From NCBI RefSeq assembly GCF_000716445.1, contig NZ_JNWK01000008.1, positions 62,001 through 126,000 on the forward strand: a stretch of 64,000 bases of DNA, given 5' to 3'. This document shows, in pieces, positions 27,295 through 36,137 of this stretch. The notes below the pieces were generated by a model. That model was not told the origin of the DNA, did no database searches, and saw nothing but the letters and a program-made list of their open reading frames with translations. This DNA comes from Streptomyces wedmorensis. GTDB taxonomy: Bacteria > Actinomycetota > Actinomycetes > Streptomycetales > Streptomycetaceae. The translations under genes and the position numbers were made by a program. Each line of letters opens with the position of its first letter. The stretch's first letter is position 1.

Positions 27295-28191
27295 ATGGAG
27301 CATGAGGTGTTCGTTCCCGTCCCGGCCGAGGCCCTGCGCGCGACGCTCACGGACCCGGCCCGGGTGGTCCGCTGCGTGCCCGGGCTCCAGCGCGACGCCG
27401 ACGAGGCGGCGGGCCCCCTCACGGGCCGGCTGAAGGTCCGCGTCGGCGGCAACACCATCACGTACCGAGGCGCCCTGAAGGTCGTCGAGCGGGACGGTGC
27501 CATCACCTACGAGGGCCAGGGCACCGAGGCCCGCGGCAAGGGCTCGGCCGAACTGTCGCTCACCGTCGTCCTCACTCCGGTGGCCGAGGGCACCAGCCTG
27601 AGCTTCACCGGCGCCCTCACGGCCGAGGGCCGGCTCGCCGAGGCGACGGACGGGGCCAGGTCCCTGGCCGGCGCCAAGCTCCTCGACAAGTTCGTGGAGG
27701 CGCTGGCCGCCCTCGCGCAGGAGCCCGCGGGAGCGGACGGTCCGTCCGGAGCGGAAAGCCCGACGGGAGCGGAAAGCCCGACGGGAGCGGGGGACTCGAC
27801 GGGAGAGGCAGGGCCGTCGGCGGCCGGGGAGTCCGACGTCGACGACGACGACGGCGTCGACGACGGGGTCGAGGAGCCCGGCCGGAGCGCCGTCTTCGAC
27901 GCACCGGTCCCGCCGTCCTCCCTCGACCCGCTCCTGGACGAGGACTTCGGCGATACGCCGATCGCGTTCCCCGCGCCGCAGCCCGCCGCCGAAGCCGCCC
28001 ACGCCCGCCGGACCATGATCGGCCGGAGCGCCGAGGAGGTCGACCACGCCCCGCCGCGCGGCCGGTACGCCCCCGTCCCGGCGCCCGAGGCGAGCAGCGC
28101 CGGCGCCACCCTGCGCTGGATCGCCCCCGCCGCGGCCCTCGCCATCGCCTCGGCGGTCGTCGTCGGCCGGGCCTTGCGCCGCAGGCGCTGA
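27295..28191 (+). CDS. CoxG-like SRPBCC protein with C-terminal membrane anchor
   Basis: 298 aa. Residues 1-145 form an SRPBCC/CoxG domain (MEHEVFVPVPAEALRATLTDPARV, VVRCVPGLQ, GRLKVRVGGNTITYRG), named after CO-dehydrogenase subunit G. A long acidic, Pro-rich linker follows with a short ESPTGA duplication and a DDDDGVDD patch. A membrane helix (LRWIAPAAALAIASAVVVG) and basic end give a C-tail anchor. No CO-dehydrogenase genes are nearby, so the role is more likely general lipid or cofactor handling (inference). Confidence 0.8.
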   Translation: MEHEVFVPVPAEALRATLTDPARVVRCVPGLQRDADEAAGPLTGRLKVRVGGNTITYRGALKVVERDGAITYEGQGTEARGKGSAELSLTVVLTPVAEGTSLSFTGALTAEGRLAEATDGARSLAGAKLLDKFVEALAALAQEPAGADGPSGAESPTGAESPTGAGDSTGEAGPSAAGESDVDDDDGVDDGVEEPGRSAVFDAPVPPSSLDPLLDEDFGDTPIAFPAPQPAAEAAHARRTMIGRSAEEVDHAPPRGRYAPVPAPEASSAGATLRWIAPAAALAIASAVVVGRALRRRR

Positions 28192-28245
28192 AGCCGCGCT
28201 CGGCGCCCGTCGTTGAAACGGTCCAATCGGGGCTAGGGTCGGGGC

Positions 28246-29037
28246 GTGACGATGCAGACGCGACTGACGGCGGGCGCCGCCGAGTTGACCATCAACCCCG
28301 AGCACGGTTGCCGGATCGAGAGCCTGCGCATCGGCGGCACCGAAGTGCTGCGCCAGGGCGAGCGGTACGGCAGCTTCCCGATGGTGCCCTGGTGCGGGCG
28401 GACCGAGGACGGCCGCTTCCGCAACGGTGCCACCACGCATCAACTGCCGGTCAACGCGGCCCCGCACGCCATCCACGGCACCGTCCGCGACGTGACCTGG
28501 AAGACCGCCCTGACCTCCGCCACCGAGGCCGTGTTCACCTGCGAGCTCGGTGACCCGTGGCCGTACAAGGGCCGGGTCACCCAGGTCTTCGAGCTGGCCG
28601 AGGACTCCCTCACCCTGCGCTTCGGGGTCGAGACCTACGCCGACTCGTTCCCCGCCCAGGCCGGCTGGCACCCCTGGTTCCTGCGCAACCTCGGCCAGGG
28701 CGGCCAGGACGTGGAACTCGGCTTCGCCCCCGCCTGGCAGGAGGAGCGCGGCGAGAACCACCTGCCCACCGGCCGCCGCATCGACCCCCTCCCGGGCCCC
28801 TGGGACGACTGCTTCGGCATGCCAGGCGGCGTCGACGTGACCCTGACCTGGCCAGGGGAGCTGGAGGTGAAGGTAGCGAGCCGCGCCGAGTGGGTCGTGA
28901 TCTACGACGAGCCGGCCGAGGCCGTCTGCGTCGAGCCGCAGTCGGGGCCGCCGAACGGCCTCAACACCCTCCCGCGTCTCGTCACCCCGATCGACCCCCT
29001 GGAGGTCGAGAGTGTCTGGAGCTGGCGGCGGCTGTAA
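28246..29037 (+). CDS. Aldose 1-epimerase (galactose mutarotase-like)
   Basis: 263 aa beta-sandwich mutarotase-like protein. The visible family features are the substrate-binding Arg region (GSFPMVPWCGRTEDGRF), the catalytic-type His in HAIHGTVRDVTWK, AGWHPWF and the C-terminal Glu region (VCVEPQSGPPNGLN). It would interconvert sugar anomers in the cytoplasm. GTG 28246 and ATG 28252 are both possible starts. It is 24 bp upstream of pyrE and may be co-transcribed. Confidence 0.88.
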   Translation: MTMQTRLTAGAAELTINPEHGCRIESLRIGGTEVLRQGERYGSFPMVPWCGRTEDGRFRNGATTHQLPVNAAPHAIHGTVRDVTWKTALTSATEAVFTCELGDPWPYKGRVTQVFELAEDSLTLRFGVETYADSFPAQAGWHPWFLRNLGQGGQDVELGFAPAWQEERGENHLPTGRRIDPLPGPWDDCFGMPGGVDVTLTWPGELEVKVASRAEWVVIYDEPAEAVCVEPQSGPPNGLNTLPRLVTPIDPLEVESVWSWRRL

Positions 29038-29061
29038 AAGACGCCCCTTAAGCTGCTGACC

Positions 29062-29601
29062 ATGACTGACGTACGCGCTGAGCTGCTCCAGCAGATCAAG
29101 GACAAGGCCGTGGTGCACGGCAAGGTGACCCTCTCGTCGGGTCTGGAAGCCGACTACTACATCGACCTGCGCCGGATCACGCTGGACGGCGAGGCCGCGC
29201 CGCTGGTCGGTCAGGTCATGCTCGACCTCACGGCCGACCTGGACTTCGACTGCGTCGGCGGCCTGACGCTCGGCGCCGACCCGGTCGCGACCTCGATGCT
29301 GCACGCCTCCGCCGCGCGCGGGCAGCGCCTCGACGCCTTCGTCGTGCGCAAGGCGCAGAAGGCGCACGGCATGCAGCGCCGTATCGAGGGCACGGACGTC
29401 AAGGGCCGTCGCTGCCTCGTGGTCGAGGACACCTCGACCACCGGCGGTTCGCCGCTGACCGCGGTCGAGGCCGTCCGCGAGGCCGGCGGCGAGGTCGTCG
29501 CCGTGGCCACGATCGTGGACCGCGGCGCCGCCGAGGCGATCGCCGGGGCGGGCCTGCCGTACCTCACCGGCTACCAGCTGGCGGACCTCGACCTGGCGTA
29601 A
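29062..29601 (+). CDS. pyrE: Orotate phosphoribosyltransferase
   Basis: Joins orotate and PRPP to form OMP, the fifth step of UMP synthesis. 179 aa. It has the N-terminal hood with SSGLEADYYIDLRRITL, the flexible catalytic loop VVRKAQKAHGMQRRIEG with conserved Lys and His, and the PRPP motif CLVVEDTSTTGGSPL. The start ATG 29062 lies 24 bp after the epimerase. The parS-containing palindrome lies 65 bp downstream, followed by fba. Confidence 0.96.
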   Translation: MTDVRAELLQQIKDKAVVHGKVTLSSGLEADYYIDLRRITLDGEAAPLVGQVMLDLTADLDFDCVGGLTLGADPVATSMLHASAARGQRLDAFVVRKAQKAHGMQRRIEGTDVKGRRCLVVEDTSTTGGSPLTAVEAVREAGGEVVAVATIVDRGAAEAIAGAGLPYLTGYQLADLDLA

Positions 29602-29665
29602 CCGCCGCGAAGTCGTGACTTAGGTCCCGGACCCATGCGATGGGGGCCCTGACCTGCGCTTTTAT

Positions 29666-29705
29666 CGAGGGGCGGAGTGTTTCACGTGAAACACTCCGCC
29701 CCTCG
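29666..29705. promoter_or_regulatory. parS centromere site inside a 40-nt perfect palindrome
   Basis: The 14-mer GTTTCACGTGAAAC (29679-29692) is the exact ParB-binding parS sequence known from Streptomyces. It sits at the centre of a perfect 40-nt palindrome whose outer arms (CGAGGGGCGGAGT and its complement) would also form a strong RNA hairpin after pyrE. The element may act both as a segregation site and as a terminator. No other copy was seen in the window. Confidence 0.85.
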
Positions 29706-29822
29706 TCGTGCCGCGCCCGTGGGAGCCCGGACGAGAGTCTGAAAGGATGGGGTCGACGATGACGTCGCCCCCAGGTCAGGGACAGCACTGCACACACCCC
29801 GCACATCACAAGGAGCGGACGA

Positions 29823-30845
29823 ATGCCCATCGCAACCCCCGAGGTCTACAACGAGATGCTCGACCGGGCGAAGGCAGGCAAGTTCGCCTACCCGGCCATC
29901 AACGTGACCTCGTCCCAGACCCTGCACGCTGCGCTGCGCGGCTTCGCGGAGGCCGAGAGCGACGGCATCATCCAGATCTCGACCGGCGGAGCCGAGTTCC
30001 TGGGCGGTCAGTACAACAAGGACATGGTCACGGGCGCCGTTGCCCTGGCCGAGTTCGCGCACATCGTCGCCGCGAAGTACGACATCACGGTCGCTCTGCA
30101 CACCGACCACTGCCCGAAGGACAAGCTGGACGGCTACGTCCGTCCGCTGCTCGACATCTCCGCCGAGCGCGTCGCCAAGGGTCTGAACCCGCTGTTCCAG
30201 TCGCACATGTGGGACGGCTCCGCCGAGACCCTCGCGGACAACCTGGCCATCGGCCAGGAGCTGCTCGCGAAGGCCGTCGCCGCCAAGATCATCCTCGAGG
30301 TCGAGATCACCCCGACCGGTGGCGAGGAGGACGGCGTCAGCCACGAGATCAACGACGAGCTGTACACCACGGTCGAGGACGCGATCCGCACCGCCGAGGC
30401 CCTGGGCCTGGGCGAGAAGGGCCGCTACCTGCTCGCCGCGTCCTTCGGCAACGTGCACGGCGTCTACAAGCCGGGCAACGTCGTCCTCCGTCCCGAGCTC
30501 CTCAAGGACCTCCAGGCGGGCGTCGCCGAGAAGTTCGGCAAGGCCTCCCCGTTCGACTTCGTCTTCCACGGCGGTTCGGGCTCGACGGCCGAGGAGATCG
30601 CCACGGCGCTCGAGAACGGCGTCGTGAAGATGAACCTCGACACCGACACCCAGTACGCCTTCACCCGCCCGGTCGTGGACCACATGTTCCGCAACTACGA
30701 CGGTGTCCTGAAGGTCGACGGCGAGGTCGGCACGAAGTCCACCTACGACCCGCGCACCTGGGGCAAGCTCGCCGAGGCCGGCATGGCCGTCCGCGTGACC
30801 GAGGCGTGCGCGGCGCTGCGCTCGACCGGCACGAAGCTGAAGTAA
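29823..30845 (+). CDS. fba: Fructose-bisphosphate aldolase, class II
   Basis: Zinc-dependent aldolase cleaving fructose-1,6-bisphosphate, central to glycolysis and gluconeogenesis. 340 aa. It shows FAYPAINVTSSQTLHAALRG, the zinc-ligand motif ALHTDHCPKDK, the EVEITPTGGEEDGV loop, the zinc His in LAASFGNVHGVYKPG and DFVFHGGSGSTAEEI. ATG 29823 is preceded by AAGGAG. It is monocistronic with its own terminator. Confidence 0.98.
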   Translation: MPIATPEVYNEMLDRAKAGKFAYPAINVTSSQTLHAALRGFAEAESDGIIQISTGGAEFLGGQYNKDMVTGAVALAEFAHIVAAKYDITVALHTDHCPKDKLDGYVRPLLDISAERVAKGLNPLFQSHMWDGSAETLADNLAIGQELLAKAVAAKIILEVEITPTGGEEDGVSHEINDELYTTVEDAIRTAEALGLGEKGRYLLAASFGNVHGVYKPGNVVLRPELLKDLQAGVAEKFGKASPFDFVFHGGSGSTAEEIATALENGVVKMNLDTDTQYAFTRPVVDHMFRNYDGVLKVDGEVGTKSTYDPRTWGKLAEAGMAVRVTEACAALRSTGTKLK

Positions 30846-30890
30846 GCACCAAGCCGCGGTAGGCACGAAACCGCGGTGAGCGCGAAGCTG

Positions 30891-30921
30891 AAGCCCGGCA
30901 CCTCAGGGTGCCGGGCTTTTT
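30891..30921 (+). terminator. Intrinsic terminator of fba
   Basis: A 12-bp perfect stem (30891-30902 with 30907-30918), TCAG loop and T-run (TTTTT). The bases between the fba stop and the hairpin hold two similar copies of a segment containing AACCGCGGT/AGCCGCGGT. Confidence 0.9.
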
Positions 30922-31019
30922 CGCGTGCGCGCCTTGTCATGAACGTGGTCTAGTCTTCCCTGCACCGTGCCCCCATGATCGAGGGGCCGGAGACCATGTT
31001 CTTGGGGGGTCTCTTCATC

Positions 31020-33017
31020 GTGCGCAAGCGCACTCTCTCGGCCGCGACCTCGTTCGCGGTCCTTGTCGGTTCCGCGGCGCTGGTCGCGGGCGCGGCGGGC
31101 CAGGCGGCCGCCGACAGCAGCAAGCTCCTGCCGATGTCGTCCGTGGGCGACATGGTGGTGGACGGCGTCCACCGGAAGATCTTCATCAGCGACCCCTTCC
31201 TCGGGAAGGTCGTCGCGACCGACTACGCGGGCACGGTCCTGGGCACCGTCTCCGACCTGCCCGGGGTCACCGGGCTGGCGCTCTCCGCCGACTCGGGCAG
31301 TCTGTACGCCGCGGTGCCCGGTGCCGACGCGGTCGTCGCCCTGGACGCGGAGGCGGTGACGGAGAAGGCCCGGTACGCCACCGGCGAGGGCACCGATCCG
31401 AAGTTCGTGGCAGCCGCGGGCGGCAGGATCTGGTTCGGCTACGGCACCGACTACGACGGCGACATCGGCTCGATCGACACCTCCGGCGAGCAGCCCGTGG
31501 TGGCCCTGGGCCAGGACGCGGAGATCGACTACTCCGGTGCCCCGCGGCTCGTGGCCTCGCCCACGGACCCGAACGCCCTCGCCGCCGTGTCCTCGTACTA
31601 CCACTCGTTCCGGATCGGCGCGTACGACGTGAGCACGGGTGCCGCGGTCCGCACCGCGCGTTCGCCCGAGTCCGAAACGGGCAGTGGCGGCATGGTCAGC
31701 GACCTCGCCTACACCCAGGACGGCAGCCGTCTGATCACGGCCACCGCGGGCAACCGGCACCGGGTCTGGCAGGTCTCCGACCTCACCCAGGTGGGGGCCT
31801 ACGCCAGCGAGTACCACGGCGCGGCCGTGGCCGTCGCCGCCGACGGCACCGTCGCGGCGGGCTCCGACGCCCCGTACGACCCGGACGTGTTCGTCTACCG
31901 GCCGGGCGAGACGACCGCCGTGCGGCAGTACGACTTCCCCAACACCGGGACCTACAGCAGCGGCGACGGCCTCGCTCCCAGCTCCCTCGCCTGGGAGCCG
32001 GGCGGCAGCCGCCTGTTCGCGGTGACCGCCGCCAGCAGTGGCAACGGCGTCCGCCTGAACGTCCTGGACGAGCCCACCAAGTCCGTGCCCACGGTCACCG
32101 TGAAGGTCCCGTCCACCGTGGCGGTCCTCAAGGCGATCACCGTCTCGGGCACGGTCACGGGGACCCTGGTGCCGCCGGCCGGCACGCCGCTGACCGTGAC
32201 GCGGTACGACGCCGAGTTCCCGAGGGGCAAGTCGCTCGGGACCAGGCCGCTCGGGGCGAACGGCGCGTTCGCGTTCGCCGACACCCCGCTGGCGGCGGGC
32301 AACGTCACGTACCGGGTGACGTACGCGGGCGACGCCACGCACATCGGCGCGAGCGGCACGGCGGTCGTCAACGTGACCCCGTTCAAGACCGCGCTGACGC
32401 TCGACCGGAACAGGCTCACCGTCAACTACGGCACCAGCGTGACGTACACGGCCTCCCTCGGCTGGACGTACCGCAACCGCGTGGTGGAGATCTGGGCCGA
32501 CCCGTACGGGGCGGAGCCGCGGCGGCTGCTCAAGCGGGGCACGGTCGACTCGGCGGGCAAGCTGTCGGTGACGACCAAGATGACCCGCGACACCTGGGTG
32601 ACCGCGATCTTCGCCGGTGACACCCGGTCCGGCTGGGCCAAGGCCGGGTCCACGGTGTACACGAAGGCCGGCCTGACGACCTCGCTGTCCCGGCACTACA
32701 AGTGGTCGAAGATCGGCACGATCTGGTACCAGACGTACCACCAGTCCACGGACGTGCTGGTCACCGCGTGGAACAACCCGTACCCGGGCCGCAAGGCCAA
32801 GGTCGAGCTCCAGGTCTGGTACGCGGGTGCCTGGCGCAGCGGCGCCACGGACTACGTCTCGCTGACCAGCGGCGGCATGGCGTACGTCAACCTCGACGCC
32901 AACGGCGCGGAGGGCGTCCGTGCCCGGCTCCGCACGGCGTACGTGGACACCGAGTCCGGCGACAACGTGAACACCACGGTCTACGGCGGGTGGAAGTACT
33001 TCAACGTCACCCGCTGA
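31020..33017 (+). CDS. Secreted beta-propeller protein with Ig-like repeats
   Basis: About 665 aa. A basic start (MRKRTLSAATSFAVLVGSAA) and an AAAD cleavage region indicate a Sec signal peptide; GTG 31020 gives the cleanest one, while ATG 30975 or 30996 would extend it. Residues about 30-360 contain YVTN/WD-like propeller strands (VVDGVHRKIFISDP, GLALSADSGSLYAAV, DLAYTQDGSRLITA, SLAWEPGGSRLFAV). Residues about 360-660 are beta-sandwich modules (VTVKVPSTVAVLKAITVSG, YRVTYAGDATHIGASG, TALTLDRNRLTVNYGTSV). No catalytic motif is seen. Probably a cell-surface or extracellular binding protein. Confidence 0.78.
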   Translation: MRKRTLSAATSFAVLVGSAALVAGAAGQAAADSSKLLPMSSVGDMVVDGVHRKIFISDPFLGKVVATDYAGTVLGTVSDLPGVTGLALSADSGSLYAAVPGADAVVALDAEAVTEKARYATGEGTDPKFVAAAGGRIWFGYGTDYDGDIGSIDTSGEQPVVALGQDAEIDYSGAPRLVASPTDPNALAAVSSYYHSFRIGAYDVSTGAAVRTARSPESETGSGGMVSDLAYTQDGSRLITATAGNRHRVWQVSDLTQVGAYASEYHGAAVAVAADGTVAAGSDAPYDPDVFVYRPGETTAVRQYDFPNTGTYSSGDGLAPSSLAWEPGGSRLFAVTAASSGNGVRLNVLDEPTKSVPTVTVKVPSTVAVLKAITVSGTVTGTLVPPAGTPLTVTRYDAEFPRGKSLGTRPLGANGAFAFADTPLAAGNVTYRVTYAGDATHIGASGTAVVNVTPFKTALTLDRNRLTVNYGTSVTYTASLGWTYRNRVVEIWADPYGAEPRRLLKRGTVDSAGKLSVTTKMTRDTWVTAIFAGDTRSGWAKAGSTVYTKAGLTTSLSRHYKWSKIGTIWYQTYHQSTDVLVTAWNNPYPGRKAKVELQVWYAGAWRSGATDYVSLTSGGMAYVNLDANGAEGVRARLRTAYVDTESGDNVNTTVYGGWKYFNVTR

Positions 33018-33098
33018 CGCACCGGCCACCGCGAGCCCCGTCCACCGATCCTCGGATTCCGGTGGGCGGGGCTTCGGCGTTCGCGGGATCATGCAGGC

Positions 33099-34583
33099 AT
33101 GGACATCCGGCTGAGTTCCGGAAAGGGCCGCTGGATCTTGTTCACGACCGTGCTCGGGTCGGGGATGGCGCTGCTCGACTCCACCGTCGTGAACGTCGCG
33201 CTGCCGCACATCGGCGCGGACCTGGGCGCCGATCTCGGCGCGCTCCAGTGGACGGTCAACGCCTACATGCTGACCCTGGCCGGGCTGATCCTGCTCGGCG
33301 GGGCACTCGGCGACCGGTACGGCCGGCGCAGGGTGTTCGTGATCGGCGTGGTGTGGTTCGCGGTCGCGTCGCTGCTGTGCGGGCTGGCCCCGAACGCGGG
33401 GGTGCTGATCGCGGCCCGTGCCTTCCAGGGGGTGGGCGGGGCGCTGCTCACGCCCGGTTCGCTGGCGCTGATCCAGGCGAGTTTCCATGAGGACGACCGG
33501 GCCAGGGCGGTCGGTCTGTGGTCCGGGTTCGGCGGGGTCGGGGCGGCGATCGGGCCGTTCGTCGGCGGCTGGCTGGTGGACGGGCCGGGCTGGCGCTGGG
33601 TGTTCCTGCTGAACGTGCCGCTCGCGGCCCTGTGCGTACCGGTGGCCCTCCGGCACGTGCCGGAGTCGCGGGACGAGTCCGCGCACGGCCGGTTCGACGT
33701 GCTCGGCGCGTTCCTCGGCGCGGCGGCGCTCGCGCTCGTCACGTACGCGCTGATCGGCGCGGCCTGGTGGGCCGGGGCGGTCGGGGTCGTGGTCGGGGTG
33801 GCGTTCGTGCTGGTGGAGCGGCGGCGCGGCGACGCGGCGATGACGCCGCCGTCGATCTTCCGCTCGCGGCTGTTCACCTCCGTCAACCTGGTCACGCTGT
33901 GCGTGTACGCGGCCTTCGGCGGGTTCTTCTTCCTGGCGGTGCTCCAGCTCCAGGTGGTCTCCGGGTACTCGGCGCTCGCCGCCGGTACGGCCCTGCTGCC
34001 GACGACCGTGCTGATGCTGCTGTTCTCGGCGAAGTCCGGCGAGCTGGGGGAGCGGATCGGACCCCGGATCCCGCTCACGGTGGGGCCGCTGCTGTGCGCC
34101 GCGGGCATGCTGCTGATGCTGCGGGTCGGGGAGGACGCCTCGTACGTGCAGGACGTGCTGCCGGCCCTGGTCGTCCTCGGGCTCGGCATGACGGTCCTGG
34201 TCGCCCCGCTGACCGCGACCGTCCTGTCCTCGGTGGACGTGGCCAGGGCGGGCCTCGCCAGCGGGATCAACAACGCGGCGGCCCGGGCGGCCGGGCTGCT
34301 CGCGGTGGCCGCGCTGCCGCTGCTCGCCGGGATGGGGCCGGAGGCGTACCTCTCGGCGGCGGAGTTCGGCGAGACCTTCCGGCGGGCCATGCCGATGTGT
34401 GCGGGCCTCCTGGTGGCCGGTGCGGTCCTCGCGTGGACGACGATGCGCACGCCGGCCGAGCGGGCCGACTGCCATCCGGAGTGCCGGGTGCACTGCGGGG
34501 TGACGTCACCGCCGCTGGACCCGGGGAAGCGGGAGCGGCCGACCGACCCGGGGGAGCGGGAGCGCCCGGGGCCGACGCCCTGA
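33099..34583 (+). CDS. MFS multidrug-type exporter (DHA2, 14 membrane segments)
   Basis: 494 aa. It has the DHA2 signature LDSTVVNVALPHIG in helix 1, LQWTVNAYMLTLAGLILLGG, motif A GDRYGRRRVFVIG, and motif C-like GLWSGFGGVGAAIGPFVGGW. About 14 hydrophobic segments point to proton-coupled drug or metabolite export. The C-terminal tail is hydrophilic with a GKRERPTDPGERERPG duplication. It stands 15 bp before the DUF3151 gene. The substrate is not predictable, and no adjacent regulator is visible. Confidence 0.9.
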   Translation: MDIRLSSGKGRWILFTTVLGSGMALLDSTVVNVALPHIGADLGADLGALQWTVNAYMLTLAGLILLGGALGDRYGRRRVFVIGVVWFAVASLLCGLAPNAGVLIAARAFQGVGGALLTPGSLALIQASFHEDDRARAVGLWSGFGGVGAAIGPFVGGWLVDGPGWRWVFLLNVPLAALCVPVALRHVPESRDESAHGRFDVLGAFLGAAALALVTYALIGAAWWAGAVGVVVGVAFVLVERRRGDAAMTPPSIFRSRLFTSVNLVTLCVYAAFGGFFFLAVLQLQVVSGYSALAAGTALLPTTVLMLLFSAKSGELGERIGPRIPLTVGPLLCAAGMLLMLRVGEDASYVQDVLPALVVLGLGMTVLVAPLTATVLSSVDVARAGLASGINNAAARAAGLLAVAALPLLAGMGPEAYLSAAEFGETFRRAMPMCAGLLVAGAVLAWTTMRTPAERADCHPECRVHCGVTSPPLDPGKRERPTDPGERERPGPTP

Positions 34584-34597
34584 GGCAGACTGGGCCC

Positions 34598-35011
34598 ATG
34601 GCCATCCACGAGAACCTCCTGGGGGGACCGGCCCCCACCCACCTGCCCGACGACCCGGGTCCGCGCGAGCTGCTCGCGAACGGTACGGCGCCGGCGGACG
34701 TCGCCGCGAAGTACCCGACCTCCTCGCTCGCCTGGGCCCGGCTCGCCGACGACGCCTACGAGCGCGGCTCGGTCGTCGAGTCGTACGCCTACGCCCGTAC
34801 CGGCTACCACCGCGGCCTGGACGCGCTGCGCCGCAACGGCTGGAAGGGCCACGGTCCGGTGCCGTGGGAGCACGAGCCGAACCGCGGTTTCCTGCGGGCG
34901 CTGCACGCCCTGGCCCGCGCGGCCGGCGACATCGGCGAGAAGGACGAGTACGAGCGCTGCTCGACGTTCCTGCGGGACTCCTCGGAGACGGCGGCCGAGA
35001 CCCTCGGCTGA
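34598..35011 (+). CDS. DUF3151 family protein
   Basis: 137 aa soluble helical protein. The pattern ENLLGGPAPTHLPDDPGPRELL, YPTSSLAWARLADDAYERG, VVESYAYARTGYHRGLDALR and GFLRALHALARAAGDIGEKDEYERC is DUF3151, an actinobacterial family of helical-repeat (TPR-like) character and unknown function. Its start lies 14 bp after the MFS stop, so it is probably co-transcribed. It ends at a terminator. Confidence 0.85.
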   Translation: MAIHENLLGGPAPTHLPDDPGPRELLANGTAPADVAAKYPTSSLAWARLADDAYERGSVVESYAYARTGYHRGLDALRRNGWKGHGPVPWEHEPNRGFLRALHALARAAGDIGEKDEYERCSTFLRDSSETAAETLG

Positions 35012-35025
35012 CGTTCCCCTTGCTC

Positions 35026-35068
35026 GTCGAACGCCCTTTCCCCCGAAACGGAGGAAAGGGCGTTCGAC
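35026..35068 (+). terminator. Terminator after the DUF3151 gene
   Basis: A perfect 15-bp stem (35026-35040 with 35054-35068) with a 13-nt loop, 14 nt after the stop codon. Confidence 0.8.
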
Positions 35069-35113
35069 GTGGCCGGTACGATCCCCGGTACCGCAGGACC
35101 CTAGGGGGAAGTC

Positions 35114-36013
35114 ATGGGGAGACGCGCCGCACCCGCGGGACGCCGTAGCGCGAGGAGAAAGCACCGGGCGGGGCCCCGGTTCGGGCTGCCGGCGATGGTC
35201 CTCCTGACGGTCGTGCTCGGGGCCGGGGCCGCCATGGCGGACCGCGACGGGACGCCGCGGGACGGGGCGGCAGCGCCCGTGGTGGAACGGACGACGGCCG
35301 GCGCGAGCCCCCGGCCCACGACGTCGGAGCCGACGCGGCCGGCCGCACCGGATCCGACGCCGCCCGCCGCGCGGCCGAGGACCACCACGCCCGCCCCCGT
35401 GCGGAGCAGCCCCCCGAAGAGGACCGCCGCGAAGAGCACCGCCGTGCCGCGGTCCGGCGCGGGGACCTTCACCACGGCCCGCTCGTCCGGGGCGCCGACC
35501 GGTGACGGCGGGACCCTGCGCCGCTACCGGGTCCAGGTCGAGGACGGCATCGAGATCTCGGCGCAGGAGGCCGCCGCCGAGATCCAGCGCATCCTGGCCC
35601 ATCCGCGCGGCTGGGCCGCGCACGGCCGGGGCCGCTTCCAGCTCGTGTCGGAGAACGCCGACTTCGTCATCCGGATCGCCACCCCGGACACGGCGGACGC
35701 GCTCTGCCTCCGCCAGGGGCTGCGCACCCACGGCGAGCTGAACTGCGAGACCTCCGAAGGCGTCGTGGTGAACCTCAGGCGGTGGATGCTGGGCTCGCCG
35801 ACCTTCGCGGGGAAGCCGGAGGAGTACCGGCACCTGATCATCAACCACGAGGTCGGGCACGAGATCGGCATCCGCAGCCACATGGGCTGCCCGGGTCCGG
35901 GCAGGCTCGCTCCCGCGATGATGCAGCAGATCAAGGGCCTGCACGGCTGTCGATCGAACGCTTTTCCGTATGACGAAGACGGTAGCTACATCACAGGGCC
36001 GATCGTGTCATGA
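35114..36013 (+). CDS. Membrane-anchored DUF3152 metalloprotease-like protein
   Basis: 299 aa. A basic N-terminus and a membrane helix (FGLPAMVLLTVVLGAGAAM) are followed by a Thr/Pro-rich extracellular linker (about 50-130). The DUF3152 domain (about 135-299) contains HEVGHEIGIRSHMGC near residue 245, a zinc-metalloprotease-like HExxH motif with a possible third ligand in the following His. Two cysteine pairs may form disulfides. Proteolytic activity is inferred from the motif only. It lies divergently spaced from nothing: the downstream kyn genes are on the same strand, 124 bp away. Confidence 0.85.
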   Translation: MGRRAAPAGRRSARRKHRAGPRFGLPAMVLLTVVLGAGAAMADRDGTPRDGAAAPVVERTTAGASPRPTTSEPTRPAAPDPTPPAARPRTTTPAPVRSSPPKRTAAKSTAVPRSGAGTFTTARSSGAPTGDGGTLRRYRVQVEDGIEISAQEAAAEIQRILAHPRGWAAHGRGRFQLVSENADFVIRIATPDTADALCLRQGLRTHGELNCETSEGVVVNLRRWMLGSPTFAGKPEEYRHLIINHEVGHEIGIRSHMGCPGPGRLAPAMMQQIKGLHGCRSNAFPYDEDGSYITGPIVS

Positions 36014-36137
36014 TGCGGATGGGACGGCGCGCGACGAAGCACGCCTCCCGAGGGGACCGGAGCTCCCGTGCCGCGCGACGCAGCGCGTACACGGTGGAGC
36101 GGACCGCTACCCGGTAGCCCGTATCGAGGAGACAGAA

